The notes under the pieces: generated by a model | What the model was told of the DNA's origin: nothing | The model's input: only the letters and a program-made list of their open reading frames with translations | The model's database searches: none | Made by a program: the position numbers and the translations under genes | Source: Atopobiaceae bacterium | GTDB lineage: Bacteria; Actinomycetota; Coriobacteriia; Coriobacteriales; Atopobiaceae | NCBI GenBank assembly: GCA_030525685.1 | Contig: JAUNEG010000023.1 | Location: forward strand, 1-35,276 | DNA length: 35,276 bases | Direction of reading: 5' to 3' | In this document: piece after piece, positions 32,032-35,276 of the stretch | How the letters are laid out: each line of letters starts with the position of its first letter | Position numbering within the stretch: position 1 is the stretch's first letter

Positions 32032-32826
32032 TCACTCCCAGGGGACGAGGGCGCCCTCGGGATAACCCACCCCGACGAAGGTGAGTCCCTTCGCGGGGGC
32101 GCAGGGCCCAGCGGCGGTGCGGTCGCATGCCGCCAGCACCTCGGCCATCCACTCCGGCCGACGGTGGCCGCGCCCCACCTCCACGAGCGAGCCGACGATC
32201 GTGCGCACCATGTTGTGCAGGAAGGCGTTGCCCGTGACGTCTATCGCAACGAGCTCCTCCCCCGCCTCGGTGACGCGACTCACGTCGAGCTGCCCCACGT
32301 AGCGGCAGGTGGGCTTCCCCTCAGCGGAGCTCGCCTTGCAGAAGCTCTTGAAGTCGTGCTCGCCCAGCAGCGGGCGGGCGGCGGCCGCCATGGCCTCCGC
32401 GTCCAGCTCGCCGCGATACCACCAGCTGTGGTCCCACGCGAGCACCGGGCGCACCTGCGATGCGGCGATGCGATAGCGATAGCTGCGGCTCAGGGCGTCG
32501 AAGCGCGCCGAGAAGCCCTCGGGCGCGCGATAGAGCCCCTGGACCGAGAGGTCGTCCGGCGTGAGGGCGACGAGGCTGCGCATGAGCCGTCCCCCCGACA
32601 GCCCCAGCTCCCCCTCGCTCACGGGAACGCTCACGTACTGGGAGAGGGCGTGGACGCCCGCGTCGGTCCTTCCGGCGCAGACGAGCTCGCACGGTCGGCG
32701 CAGCGTGGTCTCGAGGGCGCGCCGCAGCTCTCCGGCGACGGTGCGCACGCCCGGCTGCTCAGCGAAGCCGGCGAAGCCCGCGCCGCGGTAGCCGAGCCGT
32801 ATGACCAGCGTTCCGACTTCGGACAT
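32032..32826 (-). CDS. truA: tRNA pseudouridine(38-40) synthase
   Basis: ATG 32826 follows GAAGGGAGAATC. The 264-residue protein has the catalytic Asp55 in AGRTDAGVHA. Further TruA marks are FSARFDALSRSYRYRI, KSFCKASSAE, and the C-terminal GNAFLHNMVRTIVGSLVEVG. It isomerises uridines in the anticodon arm of many tRNAs. It follows ecfT in the leftward rplQ-ecfA-ecfT-truA order common in Gram-positive bacteria. Its stop is 18 bp from the repeat element. Confidence 0.97.
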   Translation of the reverse strand: MSEVGTLVIRLGYRGAGFAGFAEQPGVRTVAGELRRALETTLRRPCELVCAGRTDAGVHALSQYVSVPVSEGELGLSGGRLMRSLVALTPDDLSVQGLYRAPEGFSARFDALSRSYRYRIAASQVRPVLAWDHSWWYRGELDAEAMAAAARPLLGEHDFKSFCKASSAEGKPTCRYVGQLDVSRVTEAGEELVAIDVTGNAFLHNMVRTIVGSLVEVGRGHRRPEWMAEVLAACDRTAAGPCAPAKGLTFVGVGYPEGALVPWE

Positions 32827-32883
32827 GATTCTCCCTTCGATGGGGCCTAGGGTAGCACGCGGCAGGCAGGGCCTCGCACGGGA

Positions 32884-33642
32884 TCAGAGCGCGACGGCGA
32901 CCCCGGCCCAGAGCGCGCCGAGGGCGAGCGCCGCCCAGTCCCCCGGCGCCAGCGGTCCGAGAAGCGCCGTCTGCTCGCCCGTGTAGCAGCGGTCGCACAT
33001 GGCGTCGGCAAGCTCGTCTGCGCGGCGGAAGAGGCCCACCACGAGCGGGACCAGCACCTGGCCCCATCCTCGGAGCCGCCTCAGGACGCCGCCCTCGTCG
33101 AGCCGTGCGCCGCGGGCGCGCTGGGCGCAGCGTATGCGCTCGACCTCCTCGACGGTGAGCGGGATGAAGCGCAGCGCGACCGAGGCGGACATGGCGATGG
33201 CGCCCACCGGCACGCCCACCCTCGAGAGCGGCGCCATGAGGGAGGCGAGCCCGTCGGCGATGGCCGGCGGCGGCGTCGTGGACGAGAAGGACAGCGCGAG
33301 CCCCACGACCAGCGCGATCCGGCACACCACCGCGGCGCTTCTCGCCAGCCCGGCGGTCGACAGCCCCGGCTGCCCCACGAGGACGACTGCGTTCGAGAGC
33401 ACGGAGAGGCAGAGGACGACCGCCGCCGGCCTGAGCCCGAGAAGGACGGTCTGCGGCGAGGTCCTGCTCGCCACGAGCGCCGCGACGAGCCCCGGCCCGG
33501 CCACCAGCAGCCCCCAGGGCGTGCCCGCCGCGAACGTTCCGACGGTGGCGATCAGGAGCAGCACGAGCTTTGCGCGCGGGTCGAGGCGGTGCATGAGAGT
33601 GCTCCCGGGCGCGTAGGCGCCCGGCACGAGAACCTTACGCAT
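32884..33642 (-). CDS. ecfT: ECF transporter transmembrane protein EcfT
   Basis: ATG 33642 overlaps the ecfA stop by 8 nt. The 252-residue protein has five to six membrane helices. Its start, GAYAPGSTLMHRLDPRAKL, is the EcfT signature (LDPR-KL). The cytoplasmic coupling motifs, with ARG near QRARGARLDEGG, contact the ATPases. EcfT links vitamin-binding S components to the energising ATPases at the membrane. No S component is encoded nearby, so this is a group II (shared) module. Confidence 0.93.
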   Translation of the reverse strand: MRKVLVPGAYAPGSTLMHRLDPRAKLVLLLIATVGTFAAGTPWGLLVAGPGLVAALVASRTSPQTVLLGLRPAAVVLCLSVLSNAVVLVGQPGLSTAGLARSAAVVCRIALVVGLALSFSSTTPPPAIADGLASLMAPLSRVGVPVGAIAMSASVALRFIPLTVEEVERIRCAQRARGARLDEGGVLRRLRGWGQVLVPLVVGLFRRADELADAMCDRCYTGEQTALLGPLAPGDWAALALGALWAGVAVAL

Positions 33643-34951
33643 GGGTGCCCGCCCCCCTGACGCGACCGGCCTCGAGCCGGACCACGGCGGACGCGAGCGG
33701 CAGCCACTCGTCGGGGTCGTGCGTGACGAGAAGCACGCTCGCACCGTCGCCCACCAGGCGGAGCACCAGGTCGCGCAGCGCGCGGCGGGAGGGGGCGTCC
33801 AGACCCGCCGTGGGCTCGTCGAGCACGTACGCCCCCGGACGGGACGCGACCACGCCGGCGAGCGCCACGCGCCGCATCTGACCGCCCGAGAGCTCGAACG
33901 GGGACCGGTCGTGGAGCTCCTCCCCTATGCCCAGCAGCGCGGCAGCGCCCCGGGCCATGGAGAGCGCCTCATCCTCCGGGACGCCCCGGACGCGGGGGCC
34001 GTATGCGATGTCGTCGAGGACGGTGTCGCAGAAGAGCTGGTCCTCGGGCCGCTGGAACGCGAGACCGACGTCCCCCGCGCGCACGGGCCGCCCGTCCAGG
34101 GACACCGTCCCCGCGTCCGGCGCGAGGACGCCCGTCAGGACGCGGGCGAGGGTGGTCTTTCCCGCCCCGGAGGGCCCCAGGAGCAGGGTGAGGCCCCTCG
34201 CGTCGAGCGACACGTCGTCCAGTGCGACATGCGAGCCATACACAGCCGTCAGGTCCGTCCCCCTGAGGGAGCTCGTTTCCCGGGGTGTGCATGGTTGCGT
34301 CGTGACATCCGAGGACTCCGACGGTGCCCCTCCCTCGAGGACGCGCCCGTCCCTCATGCAAAGCGTGCGATCGGGCGCGTCCATCGGCCTGTGCGATATC
34401 TCGAGCACGCCCACGCCCCTCGCCGACGCCTCGCCGACGATTCTTGCCACGCGGGCGCGCGTAGGCTGGTCGAGCATCGACGTCGCCTCGTCAAGCACCA
34501 GGTAGCGGGGGCGCATCGCGAGCACGCCCGCAAGGGCCACGAGCTGCTGCTGCCCGCCGGAGAGCTCCGAGGTCATACGGTCGCGCAGCACCTCGATGCC
34601 GCAGGCGGAGAGCGCCTCGTCCACGCGGGCAAGCACCTCGGCGCGCGGGAGCCCGAGGTTCCTCGGGCCAAAGGCGACCTCGTCGGACACCACCGCGCTC
34701 ACGATCTGGTTGCGCGGGTCCTGGCGCACGTAGCCCACCAGACGCGCCAGGCCCTCCGTCTTCCCGTCGACCCTGATGCCGCCCGACGAGGGTCTCAGGG
34801 ACCCGTTGAGCAGACGTGCGAGCGTCGACTTGCCGGAGCCGTTGAGACCGAGAAGGGCGACGCGCTCTCCGGGCGCCACGTCGAGCGAGACATGGTCGAC
34901 CACGTTGTGCGTCCCATCGAACGAGAAGCACGCGTCGCGGACCTCGATCAT
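33635..34951 (-). CDS. ecfA: Fused double ATPase of the ECF transporter (EcfA-EcfA')
   Basis: The 438-residue protein carries two complete ABC ATPase domains in one chain. Domain 1: Walker A GLNGSGKS (35-42), Q-loop near QDP (77-79), signature LSGGQQQ (130-136), Walker B YLVLDE (150-155), His187. Domain 2 (from ~230): Walker A GPSGAGKT (259-266), signature LSGGQMR (354-360), Walker B AYVLDE (374-379) and a THD His. In many Gram-positives these are separate ecfA1 and ecfA2 genes; here they are one. It energises vitamin or metal uptake with EcfT. Confidence 0.94.
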   Translation of the reverse strand: MIEVRDACFSFDGTHNVVDHVSLDVAPGERVALLGLNGSGKSTLARLLNGSLRPSSGGIRVDGKTEGLARLVGYVRQDPRNQIVSAVVSDEVAFGPRNLGLPRAEVLARVDEALSACGIEVLRDRMTSELSGGQQQLVALAGVLAMRPRYLVLDEATSMLDQPTRARVARIVGEASARGVGVLEISHRPMDAPDRTLCMRDGRVLEGGAPSESSDVTTQPCTPRETSSLRGTDLTAVYGSHVALDDVSLDARGLTLLLGPSGAGKTTLARVLTGVLAPDAGTVSLDGRPVRAGDVGLAFQRPEDQLFCDTVLDDIAYGPRVRGVPEDEALSMARGAAALLGIGEELHDRSPFELSGGQMRRVALAGVVASRPGAYVLDEPTAGLDAPSRRALRDLVLRLVGDGASVLLVTHDPDEWLPLASAVVRLEAGRVRGAGTHA

Positions 34952-34966
34952 GTCCCCCCCCCTTCA

Positions 34967-34996
34967 AGAAAAAGGCCCCGGCACGTGGCCGGGGCC
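34967..34996 (-). terminator. Rho-independent terminator after rplQ
   Basis: On the minus strand GGCCCCGGC (complement of 34988-34996) pairs with GCCGGGGCC (complement of 34974-34982), followed by a T tract opposite 34969-34973. It separates the ribosomal-protein transcript from ecfA. Confidence 0.8.
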
Positions 34997-35021
34997 CGAA
35001 CAACCAGTGAGAGGTCCGAGG

Positions 35022-35276
35022 CTACTCGGCCTTCTCCTCCTCGGCGGGAGCCTCCTCAGCGGCGGTCTCCTCGGCGACCGGCTCCTCGGCCTTGGGCTCC
35101 TCGACGGGGGCCTCCTCGACCTTGGTGACCTTGGCCTTCGGGGCGGCCTTCTTGGCCTTGGGCTGGACCGGCTCGGTCACGAGCTCCATGATGACGATCT
35201 CGGCGCCGTCACCCTTGCGGGGGCCGAGCTTCATGATGCGGGTGTAGCCGCCGTTGCGGTCGGCCCACATGCCCTG
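35022..35276 (-). CDS. rplQ: 50S ribosomal protein L17, C-terminal part (gene runs off the window)
   Basis: The visible 84 residues begin [20 protein letters not shown], the conserved end of the L17 core ([17 protein letters not shown]). EIVIMELV follows, then a ~50-residue tail. That tail is first Lys/Ala-rich and then a Glu/Pro/Ala repeat ([13 protein letters not shown]). Such long charged tails on L17 occur in Actinobacteria. The 5' part is outside the window. Confidence 0.95.
   Translation of the reverse strand, partial: QGMWADRNGGYTRIMKLGPRKGDGAEIVIMELVTEPVQPKAKKAAPKAKVTKVEEAPVEEPKAEEPVAEETAAEEAPAEEEKAE

Overview
The window is high-GC DNA with an actinobacterial core gene set. The best taxonomic fit is class Coriobacteriia (Olsenella/Atopobium-like). 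This is inferred from the rplQ / fused ecfA / ecfT / truA cluster, from GC-rich genes with frequent GTG/TTG starts behind strong Shine-Dalgarno sites, and from the type of mobile DNA present. No rRNA or tRNA gene was seen to confirm it.

Region 1 (1-12.5 kb) is a decaying mobile region. It opens with a prophage lysis cassette in which the lysozyme gene is fused by deletion to the 3' end of a tyrosine integrase gene. A doubly frameshifted ribbon-helix-helix gene follows, then a complete ISL3-family insertion sequence (1405-2825) with inverted repeats and an 8-bp target duplication. The IS landed between a compact structured RNA and the Abi (HEPN) gene that this RNA preceded. A second RNA of the same layout lies just downstream of abi. 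Next come a zinc-ribbon protein, an amidoligase plus class-II glutamine amidotransferase pair, a low-GC AAA_13 ATPase with a CXXC hook (PrrC/RloC-like superfamily), and a mobilisation module (candidate oriT, MobC-like protein, frameshifted relaxase). The apparent indels fall in the phage and mobilisation genes and at the amidoligase 3' end; abi, the transposase, the amidotransferase and the AAA_13 ATPase are open.

Region 2 (12.5-17.7 kb) is one leftward run of genes: ABC ATPase, two permeases, a YxeA-like secreted protein, a histidine kinase and a LuxR-type response regulator. It resembles a lantibiotic/peptide-antibiotic immunity and sensing module.

Region 3 (18-22.9 kb) is more accessory DNA: a large NlpC/P60 plus CnaB (SpaA-type) surface protein with a damaged C-terminal anchor, two small flanking ORFs, and an overlapping parA-parB pair. 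It abuts the 3' end of guaA, a common integration site.

Region 4 (23-35.3 kb) is ordinary chromosome: guaA, an LCP glycopolymer transferase, ychF, an Fe-S protein, a family-2 glycosyltransferase, a degenerate LCP-like protein, a truncated putative metal exporter, truA, ecfT, a fused double EcfA ATPase and the 3' end of rplQ. Two intergenic elements here (26426-26651 and 31781-32014) share one unusual design: two or three copies of a 22-26 bp site at a fixed 41-42 bp pitch, followed by the same number of inverted copies at the same pitch.
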